Source: Bufo bufo (Eukaryota > Chordata > Amphibia > Anura > Bufonidae). From it: a DNA stretch of 64,000 nucleotides. The stretch lies in the NCBI RefSeq assembly GCF_905171765.1, contig NC_053395.1:187925577-187989576 (forward strand). The letters run 5' to 3'. The translations under genes were made by a program, and so were the position numbers. Below the pieces are notes generated by a model. That model was not told the origin of the DNA and made no database searches. It saw nothing but the letters and a program-made list of their open reading frames with translations. Of the stretch, positions 1 through 11,798 are shown one piece after another. Positions within the stretch are counted from its first letter, which is position 1; each line of letters opens with the position of its first letter.

Positions 1-880
1 CAGAAAATGATTGAATAAAGCCTTGGAATATTACCCTACAGCTGGGATTTCTTTCATATTGCAGATTTCAGAAAGATCCACTCCAGACCCTCCATGTGTG
101 GTCGTAGCCTTAGAGCTGGTACCTACTGCCCCACAACAACTCCATCCCCCGCTCTAGGGCATAAAATGAATTCCCTATGTTCAGACAGACATTTGCTGTT
201 ACCTTCTAACATCTCGACCCATTTATGACTACAGCCAATACAAGACACTTAGATTATATGGTTCACTCCTCAATCCTTATCTGACTTGAGTCAAACTGTG
301 AAGTTTAGTTCAAAAAGTCACAAATCGCCAACAAAGAATCTTCTACAAAAAAGCCATAAGCTATGCCCCCATTAAACGGGAAGTTGTGTGAAGCAGCCAA
401 TTGCTGCAAAACACATTTAATGACTTTGCATTTAGGCTCAGCTGTGTCAAACAATCCACATGTGTGGTCAGAAACACAAAGGCCAGTGTCAGCCCCCACA
501 TATGGTCTGCAGCTTTCAGTACATGGATACTCCTAAAAGCTTATTAAGATTTGCAAATCCAGTGCAAACATTCTCTGTGGCCCGGCTCAATCCGTCTGTG
601 AAATGTGAGACGCACTGTACCGATTTTATGATGTGTTCTGAAAACACATGGATTTGGGCAGTGAGAGAGGTAATTGTCGTTCTGTACGACTACCCAGTGG
701 TATACTTGTACAGACAGCAGGTTTATCAAGGAGTAACTGAATGAAATATAAAGGGGTTCTGAATATTTTACACATTATGGACTCTTTTGTACAATATATG
801 CCAATGTTCAGGGCAGGGTGTAACAAATAACCATAAGGCCCCATAACAGTGTACGCAACACTGTAACACTGTATATTTAA
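1..880. other. No gene recognised; non-repetitive start of window
   Basis: No coding exon, RNA gene or transposon end could be supported. The small open frames here (up to about 94 codons) have no recognisable motif and overlap each other on both strands, as expected by chance. The sequence is AT-leaning without tandem structure. Confidence 0.5.
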
Positions 881-888
881 TAGCCTGT

Positions 889-1092
889 GATGGGAAAATT
901 AGATTGTGAGCTCCTCTAGGCACAGGGAATGATAGGAGTATCACATTATCTGATCTTCTCTGTCACAGGGAATGATGGGAGTATCACATTCTCTGATCTT
1001 CTCTGTCACAGGGAATGATGGGAGTATCACATTCTCTGATCTTCTCTGTCACAGGGAATGATGGGAGTATCACATTCTCTGATCTTCTCTGT
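889..1092. repeat. SINE-tail remnant followed by a 43-bp tandem repeat (4 copies)
   Basis: A short stretch around 890-920 (TTAGATTGTGAGCTCC) matches the 3' part of the SINE found at 12151-12434. It runs into four near-perfect 43-bp units starting at 921, 964, 1007 and 1050, each beginning CACAGGGAATGATRGGAGTA and ending TGATCTTCTCTGT. Only the first unit differs visibly (GATAGG for GATGGG, ATTATC for ATTCTC). The likely origin is tandem expansion of a SINE 3' segment; this is inference. Confidence 0.85.
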
Positions 1093-1269
1093 ACAGTAGT
1101 CAAATACATTGTCTAGCTTTCAATAAGTAAATAATACAAAACAACCAGTCCTAGGGTAAACCAGTCCCTAAAAACTTTATTAAGTAGGAAAGGGCTGAGT
1201 ATATGTAATACCCTTATATTATTTTATTGCTTGGTCTGGATTGGTTTTGCTGTTTTTATACAGTGCCCT

Positions 1270-4200
1270 TTAACCCCTAAAGGACTCAGACCTATTTCAC
1301 CTTAAGGACTTGGCCATTTTTTGCAAATCTGACCAGTGTCACTTTATGTGGTGATAACTTTAAAACGCTTTTACTTATCCAGGCCATTTTGAGATTGTTT
1401 TTTTTTTTTGTCACATATTGTACTTCATAACACTGGTAAAATAGAGTAAAAAAAAATAATCTTTTTTATTTATAAAAAAATACAAAAATTTGGGAAAAAT
1501 TAGCAAATTTCCAAGTTTCAATTTCTCTACTTCTATAATACATAGTAATACCTTAAAAAATAGCTATTAGTTTACATTCCCCATATGTCTACTTCATGTT
1601 TGGATCATTTTGGGAATGCCATTTTATTTTTTGGGGACGTTACAAGGCTTAGAAGTTTAGATGCAAATCTTGAAAATTTTCAAAAACCCACTTTTTAGGG
1701 ACCAGTTCAGGTCTGAAGTCACTTTGTGAGGCTTACATAATAGAAACCACCCAAAAGTGACCCCATTCTAGAAACTACACCCCTCAAGGTATTCAAAACT
1801 GATTTTACAAACATTATTAACCATTTAGGTGTTCTCCAAGAGTTGATGGCATATGGAGATGAAATTTCAGAATTAAAATTTTTGGGCAAATTTTCCATTT
1901 TAATAAATTTTTTCCACTAACAAAGAAAGGATTAACAGACAAACAAAACTCTATATTTATTGCCCTGACTCTGCGGTTTACAGAAACACCTGATATGTGG
2001 TCGTACACCACTCTACAACCCCACGTCAGGGCGTAGAGGGAAAGGAACGCCGTGTGGTTTTTGGATTTCGCTGGACTGGTTTATTTACACCATGTCCCAT
2101 TTGAAGCCCCCTGATGCACCCCTAGAGTAGAAACTCCAAAAAGGTGACCCCATTTTGGAAACCACGGGATAAGGTGGCAGTTTTTTTGGTACTATTTTAG
2201 GGTACACATGATTGCTCTATATTACACTTTTTGTGAAGCAAAGTCACAAAAAATAGAAATTCTGAAATTTCATCTCCATTTGCCATTGACTCTTGTGGAA
2301 CACTTAAAGGGTTAACAAAGTTTGTAAAATCAGTTTTGAATACCTTGAGGGGTGTAGTTTCTTAAATGGGGTCACTTTTTGGAGTTTCTACTCTAGGGGT
2401 GCATCAGGGGGGCTTCAAATGGGACACGGTGTCAAAAAACAAGTCCAGCAAAAACTGCCTTCCAAAACCCATATGGCATTCCTTTCCTTCTGCGCCCTGC
2501 CGTGTCCCCGTACAGAGGTTTACGACCACATTTGGGGTGTTTCTGTAAACTAAAGAATCAGGGCAATAAATATTGAGTTCTGTTTGGCTGCTAACCCTGG
2601 CTTTGTTACGGAAAAAAATGGATTAAAATGGAAAATTTGCCAAAAAATACCTGTTTTGGCACCGTTTTTATTTTTTATTATTTACAACGTTCATTAGATA
2701 ATTTACTTTTTTTATAGAGCAGGTTGTTACGGACGCAGGGATACCTAATATGTTTACTTTTATAAATTTATTTAAGTTTTACACAATAATATCATTTTTG
2801 AAACAAAAAAAAAAAACATTTTAGTGTCTCCATAGTCTAAGAGCCATAGTTTTTTTTATTTTTTGGGCGATTGTCTTAGTTAGGGTCTTATTTTTTGCAG
2901 GTACATACAACTTTTTTTTATCACTTTTCTTACCTTTTTTTGGAAGTAAAGTGCCAAACTTATGACTTTTTTACACCATTTTTATTTTTTATTTTTACGT
3001 TGTTCACCTGAGGGGTTAGATTATGTGATATTTTTATAGAGCAGGTTCTCACGGACACGGAAATACCTAATATGTGTACATTTTTTTTTATTTATTAAGG
3101 TTTTACACAATAATATCATTTTTTAAACCAAAAAAAACTTGTTTTAGTGTCTCCATAGTCTGAGAGCCATAGTTTTTTTATTTTTTGGGCCATTGTCTCA
3201 TATAGGGGATAATTTTTTGCGGGATGAGATGACGGTTTGAATGGTACTATTTTGGCATACATACGACTTTTTTGATCACTTTTATTACCTTTTTTTGGAA
3301 GTAAGGTGAGCAAAATTTCAATTTCATCATAGTTTTTTTTTTTTTATGGCGTTCACCGTGCGGGGAATGTAACATGACAGTTTTATAGATCGGGTCGTTA
3401 TGGACGCGGTGATATATAACATGTGTAGGTATTTATTTTTTTCTCAGGGATAAATGTTTTTTTTTTTTTTTTTAAACTTTTTTTCACTTTTTAATTTTTT
3501 TTTTTTACCCAGACCCACTTGGTTCTTGAAGATCCAGTGGGTCTGATGTCTGTATAATTGTACTGCACTGTATTTCAATCACACTTTATCTGAACAGATC
3601 TCTGCCTTTAGCACAGATCTGTTCAGCACCATGGACAGCAGGATGCCTGAGAAGGCGTCCTGTTGCCATGGGAACCTTCCCCGTCTGCCACAACTGAGCA
3701 GATGGGGAAGAGGAGGGAGGAGGGCTCCCTCTGTCACCCCATCCTGTCCGGGGGCTGCAAAGGCACAGCAGCCCCTCGATGGGAGAGGGAGGGAGCTCCG
3801 TCCCTCTTCACCTCTTCCATACAGCGGTCCCTACGGACCGCGGCATGGAAGGGGTTAAAACGGCGGACATCTGCACAGATGTCATCTGTTTGAATCGGAG
3901 TGTCAGCAATGAGCTGACACTCTGATTCAACCGCTCGGCCATCCTGAAAATAAATGGGGGGCGGGCGCAAGATCGCGCACCCACCCCGACACACCCGCAC
4001 GCCTCCCGCCCGCCTCCCGCACCGCCCGCAATCCTCCCCCTGCTGTGCCCGCAGGCACAAAAACACAGAGGGCTGCAGGAAGGGGGGGTTAACTTTCAAA
4101 AATATGGGCACTTTGAGGTTTCTGATCCCTGCGTTCACGGACCGCAGGGATCAGAAACTTGCATAAGCGCTAAAAACCGCAGGTCTGAATTGACCTGCGG

Positions 4201-4416
4201 TTTGTAGCGATCGGCAATGGGGGGGGGGGTGTCACAGGACCCCCCTAGGCATTGTCACAGGGTGCTTGCTGAATGATTTCAACAGGCACCCTGTTCCGAT
4301 CACTGCCGGCCGTGCGGCAGTGATCAAAACTATACAGGACGTACCGGTACGCCCTGGGTCCTTAAGGACTCGGGAAACAGGGCGTACCGGTACGTTTTAA
4401 GTCCTTAAGGGGTTAA
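1270..4416. mobile_element. 3.1-kb TTAA-flanked non-autonomous DNA transposon
   Basis: The left end reads TTAACCCCTAAAGGACT and the right end is its inverted match, AGTCCTTAAGGGGTTAA, so terminal inverted repeats are bounded by TTAA. A TTAA target is the hallmark of piggyBac and Kolobok elements. No transposase is present. The inside is built of repeats: a segment near 1760-2165 is inverted at about 2250-2610, and an AT-rich block with the words TTTTTATAGAGCAGGTTSTYACGGAC recurs near 2710, 3030 and, more diverged, 3380. The right 450 bp is GC-rich and holds two copies of the palindromic word GCGTACCGGTACG or GACGTACCGGTACG. Short ORFs in the GC-rich part (3631-4166, both strands) are not conserved in form and are regarded as spurious. 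Confidence 0.75.
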
Positions 4417-4866
4417 GGGACATCTGTCAGCAGATTTGTACCTATGACACTGGCTGACCTGTTACCCGTGCGCTTGGCAGCTGAAGACATCTGTGTTGGT
4501 CCCATGTTCATATGTGCCCGCATTGCTAAGAAAAATTAAGATATGCAAATGACCCTCTAGGAGCAATGGGGGCATTGCTGTTGCACCTAGAGGTTCTGCT
4601 CTCTCTGCAACTGCCGCACCCTCTCCACTTTAATTGATAGGACCAGGCAGTGAAACACATTATAACGCCTGGACTTCTCTTGAAGTCGATCTAAGTGGAG
4701 AGGGTGCAGCAGTTGCGGAGAGAGCAGAGCCTCTAGGAGTAATGTTAACGCCCCCGTTGCTCCCAGAGGCTCATTTGCATATATTAAAATAGCATTTTCT
4801 TCAGCAATGCGGGCACATATGAACATGGGACCAACACAGATGCCTTCAAGGGCACATGCCCATTAA
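4413..4866. mobile_element. TTAA fold-back MITE (family A)
   Basis: This starts at the same TTAA that ends the preceding element and closes at another TTAA (4863-4866). The arms are inverted copies: CACATATGAACATGGGACC near the right end mirrors GGTCCCATGTTCATATGTG at the left. The inner part GAGAGAGCAGAGCCTCTAGG mirrors CCTAGAGGTTCTGCTCTCTC. Related copies lie at 7935-8345, 33330-33644 and 42190-42582. No coding capacity. Confidence 0.75.
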
Positions 4867-4869
4867 ATC

Positions 4870-6351
4870 AGATATAGCAGCAGACCCAAAACATCCAGTT
4901 TAATATTAAACCTGTCAGGGGATATATTAAACCTGTCAGGGGATTTCAGCTGTCCTATCTGAGACCAGGATGTGATAGAAGGAGAGAAGCTGAGCTCTGT
5001 GACGTGTGTAGATTTATATGATTTGGTTCTAGATTGCTTAGTAAGCTGAGGAGCATGTAATAGCTGCGGTCTCCTCCTTTAGCGAGCAGGCGATTGACGG
5101 GAGGGAATGCTTCTCTCCCGACAATCACTTATTCTATCTGCCTGTGTAATAGGGCACTATAGGGCAGTATACACTAGTTTTCTGGTGTGAAAAAGTTGCA
5201 AACTGCATATTTTTCAACACCTCTTGCGCAAAAACACAACATATTAATAAAACGGTATCCAAGCTTTTCATCTTCCAATTCATTTCAATCGGAAGTTCAG
5301 CAATGAATCTAGGGAAAAAAAGCAAGTTCTGACTCCCATTGAAATGAGTGTTTTTTTTAGGTGTTCTTTGGGGCAGATTGAGAGTGGAAAACGTGCAAAT
5401 TACAGTGCCAAAAAACATTGTGTGAACGGGCCCTAAGTCCCTAAGAGAAGATCTCTGAGCACCAGGTTTATAGGTTCTCTTGAAGTTTATTACAAGAAGC
5501 ACATACCAAGATGGGTACATATCCACTTATGATATAGCTTTTTAGTAAAAGCTCATTTTAAAAAGTGTCATCCTCTGGCCTATAAAAAGTGTGCTATCCG
5601 GTGTAATAGTAGTCGGTCAAACACTCGTTTGGCCGACAGCTATTCCTCCTGCCTCCCTTGTGCATGTCAATATGCCTATCCTGATCTGTCGGGGGAGAAT
5701 AAGAAGGCTTATGCATATAAGTCTGCTGGGCAGGTCTTGATGACTTTCCTCTTATGCATATGGGGGCCTTTAATAACCCAAAAATCACAGACTCACTTTT
5801 CTATATCTACTCTGAGCAGCCAACAAGTGGAAACGTTGCTAGTATGAGTTACGACTTCTGATTTCATGGCTGCTCACCTAAGAAGTTATCATGGTGCTGC
5901 CTGAACAATCACTTCATTGATCTCCCATTACTTTACAGAGTGTCTCTGCAGAATGATTGTGCTTTAAACTGCTGATGCTAAAATAGTTATTTCAATACCT
6001 GAAAGATTTACACACCTAACCAGGCACAACAGCCAAAGAATACATGTGCGGCATAACTAGTGGAACTGCTCCAGAGTGGTTACCGACTTAACAACCCACA
6101 GAACATTACCACTGAAAAGCCAACATACCATTCATACAGCTGAAGTACAATGTCTGTCTAATCCCAACGACTAAAACATGAGGACATCAATATATATCCA
6201 GCACCGGATAGATACTAGGTTCTTCTGATCAAACCACCAGAAACAGCCAATTGATGGGATTGGTTAACAATCCAATGTGGGGCAGCGGACAGTCCCTGGT
6301 ATGTGCTGTCAGAGGAAAGAAGGACTGGATATGTTGGATTTTAACATACTT
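4870..6351. other. No gene; fragments of older repeats
   Basis: This holds a 22-bp direct duplication (TTAAACCTGTCAGGGGATWT, about 4900-4943), a remnant of a fold-back family near 5040-5150 (also seen at 11650-11800 and 39850-39980), and a MITE end near 5425-5440 (GTGAACGGGCCCTAAG). The 130-codon minus-strand frame at 5134-5526 crosses these repeats and is not credible. The rest (5450-6350) shows nothing I can name. Confidence 0.45.
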
Positions 6352-6356
6352 ACTCC

Positions 6357-7078
6357 TGTAACGGGGCGCCGAAGGCGCACTCGGTCTCCCATCAGCCGCA
6401 GACCTGCTGCTTAGCTTCGGGAGCGAGGATCTGTATTTGGCCTCGTTCCCAGGGCGGCTTGGCTAGCTGGGAGGCTCCCTGCTCCTAGGTCTGCCTTGAG
6501 CGCCGAGATGATCACTCAGTGCTCGACTTGTTTGTCTGTCGGTCATGTGATGCTGGCCACATCACATGACCCTCACTCCCCACTATAAATACAGGCGGCC
6601 TGCTGGCTACAGGTTGCCTATGATTTTAGTCTCTTAGGCTGTGTGTATTGTTAGCTACTCTATTGATTGACCTTTGAAATTTGACCTTGACCGTTTCCTG
6701 ACCTCCCTTTGCCTGCTCCCTTGGTTTTGACGCTACATCTCGGATTCTGACCTCGGCTCGTTCTCGGATTTGCCACCTGCCTCTTCCCTCCCGGACTGAC
6801 CTCGGCTAGCTGACCCGCCTTTGCCTTCTCCTTCACAGGGTACCTCTCTCTTGTCCACTTCCTTGTCCATTTGTCTGCCTGCATCTCGCGTACCATTCTC
6901 TGCCTAGCTGTCCGGTACCCTCTCTGTTCTTTCCTCCCCTAACCGGCAATAACGGAGGTTAGGGACCGTCGCCCAGTTGCGCCCCATCACCTAGGGCGGG
7001 TGGTGTAAGTAGGCAGGGACAGGGTTGAGGGTGGCAGTCTAGGGGGTGCACTTCCTTCCACCTTCCCTTCTCGTGACA
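6357..7078 (+). mobile_element. Solo LTR of an LTR retrotransposon, with 5-bp TSD
   Basis: The unit begins TGTAACGGGG and ends TCTCGTGACA, giving the TG...CA ends of an LTR. The flanks are the identical 5-bp repeat ACTCC (6352-6356 and 7079-7083). It is 722 bp long and no internal region follows, so it is a solo LTR left by recombination between two LTRs. A CTATAAATA box at about 6582-6590 sets the likely orientation and promoter, with transcription starting shortly downstream. A 5-bp TSD and this end structure fit Ty3/Gypsy-like elements or endogenous retroviruses; the choice cannot be made without the internal genes. Confidence 0.85.
6582..6590 (+). promoter_or_regulatory. Probable TATA box of the solo LTR
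   Basis: CTATAAATA sits 225 bp into the 722-bp LTR, a usual place for the U3 core promoter, followed by GC-rich sequence. Function is inferred from position only. Confidence 0.5.
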
Positions 7079-7083
7079 ACTCC

Positions 7084-7671
7084 CTTTCTGCTGGCAGATG
7101 AGCTACTGCAAGAGGTTTTGGTCTACAGCTGATGTGTATGGTTGGGTTGAGAGCAAATCTTTACTCCATGCTTTACTTTAGTGGTCCTAGCCACTGCTAC
7201 AGGAGCAAAAACGATTTAGGCTGAATTTCTTGTTATCTGCAGCTCACTTTTCAGTTTTGCTGTATAGAATGGGGAAGAATCAGCAGAGTCAACTCAATAT
7301 CAATAGCCAATCAATGACAGATGAAAGCTCCATTGTACAGTTTGTTACACAGCTTTTTACAATCTGAAATTACTTTACTGTAAATCTAATAAGATGTATA
7401 CTTTTGTGTCCATTACCTGACCAGATGGAAGTAAACTATGAAGGTACCTACAGAATGACGGCACACAGAGATCTTCAGGATCATGAGGGACTAGTACAAA
7501 AAGTATTTTGGAAAATTTTACAACTTTTACATATACAACAAATAACCTTTATTTATACAACATGGAATACTCCTTTAAATTCACCAATTTTCTTGATTAA
7601 TAATGTACAACTGGACAGTAGTCAAATCACAACTAGCCTAAAACCTTAAAAACATTATTTTGATAAATTGA
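7084..7671. other. No gene recognised between LTR and microsatellite
   Basis: The frame at 7404-7649 (81 codons) has no recognisable domain and no splice context. Nothing else was found. Confidence 0.4.
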
Positions 7672-7702
7672 GTATCTATCTATCTATCTATCTATCTATC
7701 TA
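7672..7702. repeat. (TATC)n microsatellite
   Basis: About seven uninterrupted TATC tetranucleotides. The adjacent frame starting at 7668 that repeats SIYL is a translation of this microsatellite. Confidence 0.95.
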
Positions 7703-7934
7703 CAAAAATAAACTACAGCAGCACTATCACAATCAGATACTGATGCTGGGTACAATCCCTCCAAGACCTTTGGTTGATCGTTCAGAGATTCAACTTGAAA
7801 AAATGAGGCAGCGCTACAATGTGGGAAAAAGGGTGGTGCACCGCTTTATTACCCCAAAACACAACTATCTATTTATATATCTATACGATAAAGAGGTTAT
7901 GTCATCAGATATGTTGCAATTAAACCGTCTCACC

Positions 7935-8345
7935 TGATGTGCGGTTGACAGCTGAACATCATGGCCTTGGTCCCATCTTCTTAGGTGCCCACATTCTTGA
8001 GAAAATTTATGTTTTATAGTATGCAAATGAGACCCTAGGAGCAACGAGGATGCCTGATTGCTCCCGGAGGCTCCACTCACTACCCTTCATGCCGCTTCTG
8101 CACCAGTGACTGACAGGACCAGTCATGCCTGGACCTGAAGTCTTGTGGGAGCTCAGTAAGTACCCGGGCTGTACAGGGATGAAGTGCATGTCCAATCGAG
8201 CTCCCTCAAGACTTCAGGCATCGCCCTTGTTGCTCCTAGGGGCTCAGTTGCATATTATTAAACTTCAATCTTCTCAAGAATGGGTGCACCTAAGAAGATG
8301 GGACCAAGGCCATATGTTCAACTGATGACAGAACCCGTTTAAGGT
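7935..8345. mobile_element. Diverged fold-back MITE related to family A
   Basis: The left arm word GGTCCCATCTTCTTAGGTG is mirrored by CACCTAAGAAGATGGGACC at the right. Inside, GCTCCCGGAGGCTCC and GCTCCTAGGGGCTCA form the next inverted layer, as in the 4413-4866 copy. The TTAA ends are no longer clear (ACCCGTTTAAGG at the right). Confidence 0.65.
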
Positions 8346-10068
8346 ATTATAATAATTTGAATCTTGTATCAATGGGTCCTAATAGGTGCAGTATTATTAG
8401 ATATGCTCAAGTATTGGACAGCCGTAGAAAAGTATAAAAAATACTCCTAAATTTTTTGTTAATGCAAAGAGGATTTTTGTAGTGTAATCTGTTCCCGCTG
8501 GCTGAAATTCCACTTTATATGGCAGTTAATAGTTGGAAATAAGTGCCACATTACCAGACCTTGTAGATTAATGTTTTTTTTCTTTTTTTGGATATAATTT
8601 TTTATTATTGTTCAATTAGTCATTATCATTTGTGCTATTATTCCAGTAAATGTTTAATAAACATGCGTAAACTTACAGCAATTCCTGCATAAAAGATGCC
8701 TGTCAGACATTTCGCCTGCAACAAAAGTGTTCAGTGACACAGAATGACAGTGACAAGCAAATGAGTCCTATTAAATCCCCATTGAGTCCCTGTGGTTATT
8801 ATCTATTGTGTTTCCTTAGGCAATAAGTCCTTGTTCACCTTAACTGACTGTTTCCTTCCTGTAAACCCCAACAACCCAACCTCCAGCCCTGGGCGTCTCT
8901 GCGTATCTTTCATCTCCCTTCGTTTGACTAACTGTGATTGACAGGCTTCCTAAAGATCCATGTTTGTGCCTCCCAGTTTGCCCAACCTTCACAAAAAAGG
9001 CTCCTAATTTAAAGTTGTTCTCCCTGATCTAAAACCTTTCACTGTCGCTAAACCACAAATAGAGGCAGAACTGGATGTAATGGGGTAATTCTCCTGAAGG
9101 CAGCAGGCATGGCTTATAGTGTATGTGAATGAATGAGACAGAAGATTTAGAACGTGTGCCCCATAGGACCCTATGTCAATGCACAGTGCTGCAGAATATG
9201 TCAGTGCTATATAAGGGGTTAGTAAGTATTCCATATGTGTTGGGCCTGCTCAGTTGTAGTTCTGCAATAGTTGGAAATAGCTTGTCTAAATACATATCAT
9301 GTGCACCAGGTATGGTTGAGGCATCCAAACCTAGAGGTTGGTTCCACCAAGATTCATCATACAAGTCCAATAGATCTGAAGCAAATTTAACTGAAACAAT
9401 GATGTGGCAGTGCCTTTGACTCTTCTTGTATATTGGAAATAACCTTGCCACAGGAGAAAGTATTTTAACTGTAGATTTCCAGTGTCCTTTGCCAATCTCT
9501 TCATGCAAAGAGCAATTTGGATAGATCCAGAAAACCATTCATACGTTGCCTGTATGCATGGGTTAAGTATCTAAACTTTTGGGCCCCCGTACATACATTA
9601 TTTGCCTCTAATTCAACTATAGTTCTAGTACATTTTACTTTTAGGATTCTGGATTTTAGGGCATACGTTGCAAGATATCTACAAATACTGGATTGATTTT
9701 CAATGTATTTGGTTGCATGATTAAACGCAGTGAGACCTCGTTAAGATGACCACTCAAGAGATGATGACCAGTGTACCTCATAGATGATGGAACTGAAAAG
9801 TTGTCACATAAAATCTGGACAGGATAATGGGTGGCATTTTGAAGAGGTTTCACAGTACTACAATCACACAGTGAACAGATTTCCAATGTTCAGAACTGAT
9901 TAGTCCCATGAATACTCAAACTGTTAATTGTTATCTTTTATCAGTAGCCTCCTTCACACTGGAGGTCCTCCCAGTATACTGTTACAGAACAGCAGGCACT
10001 CCATGTACCACCGTTTTTTCTAATGGGCCCACAGCAGTCTATGGAGATATACTACACTCCTCTCCTAA
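8346..10068. other. No gene; largely non-repetitive
   Basis: This contains a short SINE-tail remnant near 9180-9215 (GCTGCAGAATATGTCAGTGCTATATAA). The 120-codon minus frame at 9176-9538 overlaps that remnant and has no domain signature. The block 8690-8990 is free of visible repeats. Confidence 0.4.
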
Positions 10069-10372
10069 TTAAAGGGGTTGTACGGGCTTTCAATATTGAT
10101 GATAGGTCATCAATATCAGATTGGCGGTGGTCCAACACCCGGCACCCCCGCCGATCAACTGTATGAGGAGACGGAGCGTGCAGAGCGCATGTGCCATCTC
10201 CCTTCTCTCTTCCTGCTCGCTGCTGCTGTCTATGGCAAAGTGGTGAGCAGGAAGAGAGAAGGGAGATGGCATGTGCGCATCGTCTCCTCATACAGCTGAT
10301 CGGAGGGGGTGCCATGTGTCGGACTCCCATCAATCTAATATTGATGACCTATCCTGATGAAAACCCCATTAA
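10069..10372. mobile_element. TTAA fold-back MITE (family B)
   Basis: Both ends are TTAA (10069-10072, 10369-10372). The arms pair through ATTGATGATAGGTCATCAAT at the left and ATATTGATGACCTATCCTGA at the right. The inner arms GAGACGGAGCG...GCATGTGCCATCTCCCTTCTC and GAGAAGGGAGATGGCATGTG also pair. Further copies of this family (word GGTCATCAATATCAGATCGG with GGGGGTCCGACACCCGG) occur at 24161-24599, 39215-39532, 48950-49095 and 57760-58202. Overlapping ORFs on both strands are products of the palindrome. Confidence 0.85.
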
Positions 10373-10396
10373 GAATACATAAATGCTCAGCCTAGC

Positions 10397-10645
10397 TTAG
10401 GCTAGTTTCAGACTAACGATCTGCCAGGCTGTTCCGGCAGAGAAGTGTGCAGTGGTTTTCTTCTGGATAATTTGCGGCATATTTGCCGGGTTGCGGACAG
10501 ATCTCTGCTGTTCCCCATTATAGTTAATGGGGCCAAACTGAGACTTTCCTGCTTCTGGCAATGCCGGAATGCAAAGAGATTCGGAAGTCTGTTCCCTGCA
10601 TGAACAGCCTGCAGGATCGCTAGTGCTAGTGTGAAGCTAGCCTAG
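10397..10645. mobile_element. Fold-back MITE with 3-bp target (Harbinger-like)
   Basis: The left end TTAGGCTAGTTTCAGAC is inverted at the right as GTGTGAAGCTAGCCTAG. The 3-bp flank (TTA left, TAG right) has diverged. The internal phrase CCCCATTATAGTTAATGGGG is palindromic. It resembles the clearer TAA-flanked copy at 44207-44628. Confidence 0.6.
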
Positions 10646-10904
10646 CAGGAGTTTTTCTCTAAGCGACATTTATTCTCTAACCACAGGATAGGTGATAAAT
10701 ATGAATCGAGTGGTAGTGTACATGTTTGATCATGCATTCACTTCTGTTATGGAGTACGGCATCCGGCTATGGAGTAGTCATCACGTATGAATTCCACTCC
10801 ATTCACAGAGTGGACTCTTGAGCCCCATTATTGTGAAAGGTAGGGTCACAGATTTCTATCTATCCCTGGGTAGGTATTAGTTTTAATTCACAACCAATTT
10901 ACGG

Positions 10905-11798
10905 TGTAAAGGTCCCTTTAGACAGGCCGAGCATCGGCCAGATAATCGCTAACAAGCGTTCGTAGGCACGCTGTCATGCCCAGCTCAGATTATGTGAGGA
11001 GGTCTGCCAGGTTAGCAGCACGTGTGTAGTTTTTTGTTTTTGTTTTGGAGTTAAGCTGTATCCGCCTCCCTTCAGGTGTTCTGGGTGGGGTCGTTTGTAG
11101 GAGTTTAAATCACGCCTCTTCCCAGTGTTCCGTGCGGGTTATAGCTTCAATCTTGCTCTGTGGAAGGAAGGAAGGATTTGCCATTTCTGCTCTGTGACAA
11201 GATAAGTTGATTTTGGTTTTCTTTTGTGTGTTCTGTCTAGGCTGTTAGGGAGATGCCTGCCTCCTCCAGGTCCTGAGGGAGCAGGCTGTCTCTTTTCCCC
11301 TGTCACCATCTTAGGGATTTTAGGGTATCTTCAGCCTTAGGCACGGGGGCACGTTTATTCCCACCTTCAGGGTCTGAACGTGGGCACAGTAGTCTAGGGA
11401 GAGATGGTAGGGATTTGTAAGGAGGTGACCTTTTATCCCCAGCTCCTGGCCTAGACACTTGTTTGTGGTTTTCTGTGGTATTTTGTATCCTGTCCGGCGT
11501 GACACACGCTGTCAGTGTAAAAGTGCTGCTGATTACACAATAAGCAAGCAAAACACTTGTCCATCAGGTGTGATCGTTTGTGCGGTCACCTAAATCCGAC
11601 AGCAGATTGTGCCGTATAATTAGCACGCTGCTGCTGTCAAACAATGATTCTGTATGGGGACGAGTGATAGCTTCATACTGTGGAGGAGATTACGACATAT
11701 AAATGCTGTAGTCTCCTCCACTGACGAGCAGGCGCTTTATGGGAAGGAACGCTTCCTTCCCAACAATCGTCTGATAAATCTACCAGTGTAAAGAGGCT
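10905..11798. mobile_element. Fold-back repeat split by the solo LTR
   Basis: Sequence on both sides of the LTR belongs to one older repeat, with words such as ATCGCTAACAAGCGTTCG (left) and CGAGCAGGCGCTTTATGGGA (right). Relatives flank the third solo LTR at 40 kb and occur at 5040-5150. Exact ends are unclear. Confidence 0.5.
10972..11504. mobile_element. Solo LTR, 533 bp, with 5-bp TSD
   Basis: It begins TGTCATGCCC and ends GGCGTGACA, flanked by identical CACGC at 10967-10971 and 11505-11509. No internal retrotransposon region is present. It interrupts a fold-back repeat that spans roughly 10905-11805 (left CTTTAGACAGGCCGAGC, right ACCAGTGTAAAGAGG). The pyrimidine-rich second half and the small ORFs at 11303-11551 show no retroviral motifs. 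Orientation is not certain. Confidence 0.85.

Noticed and set aside
3631..4166. Overlapping ORFs on both strands in GC-rich DNA
   Set aside because: They lie in the right end of the TTAA element; high GC removes stop codons by chance.
5134..5526. 130-codon minus-strand ORF
   Set aside because: Crosses fragments of fold-back repeats; no motif.
9176..9538. 120-codon minus-strand ORF
   Set aside because: Overlaps a SINE-tail remnant and has no domain signature.
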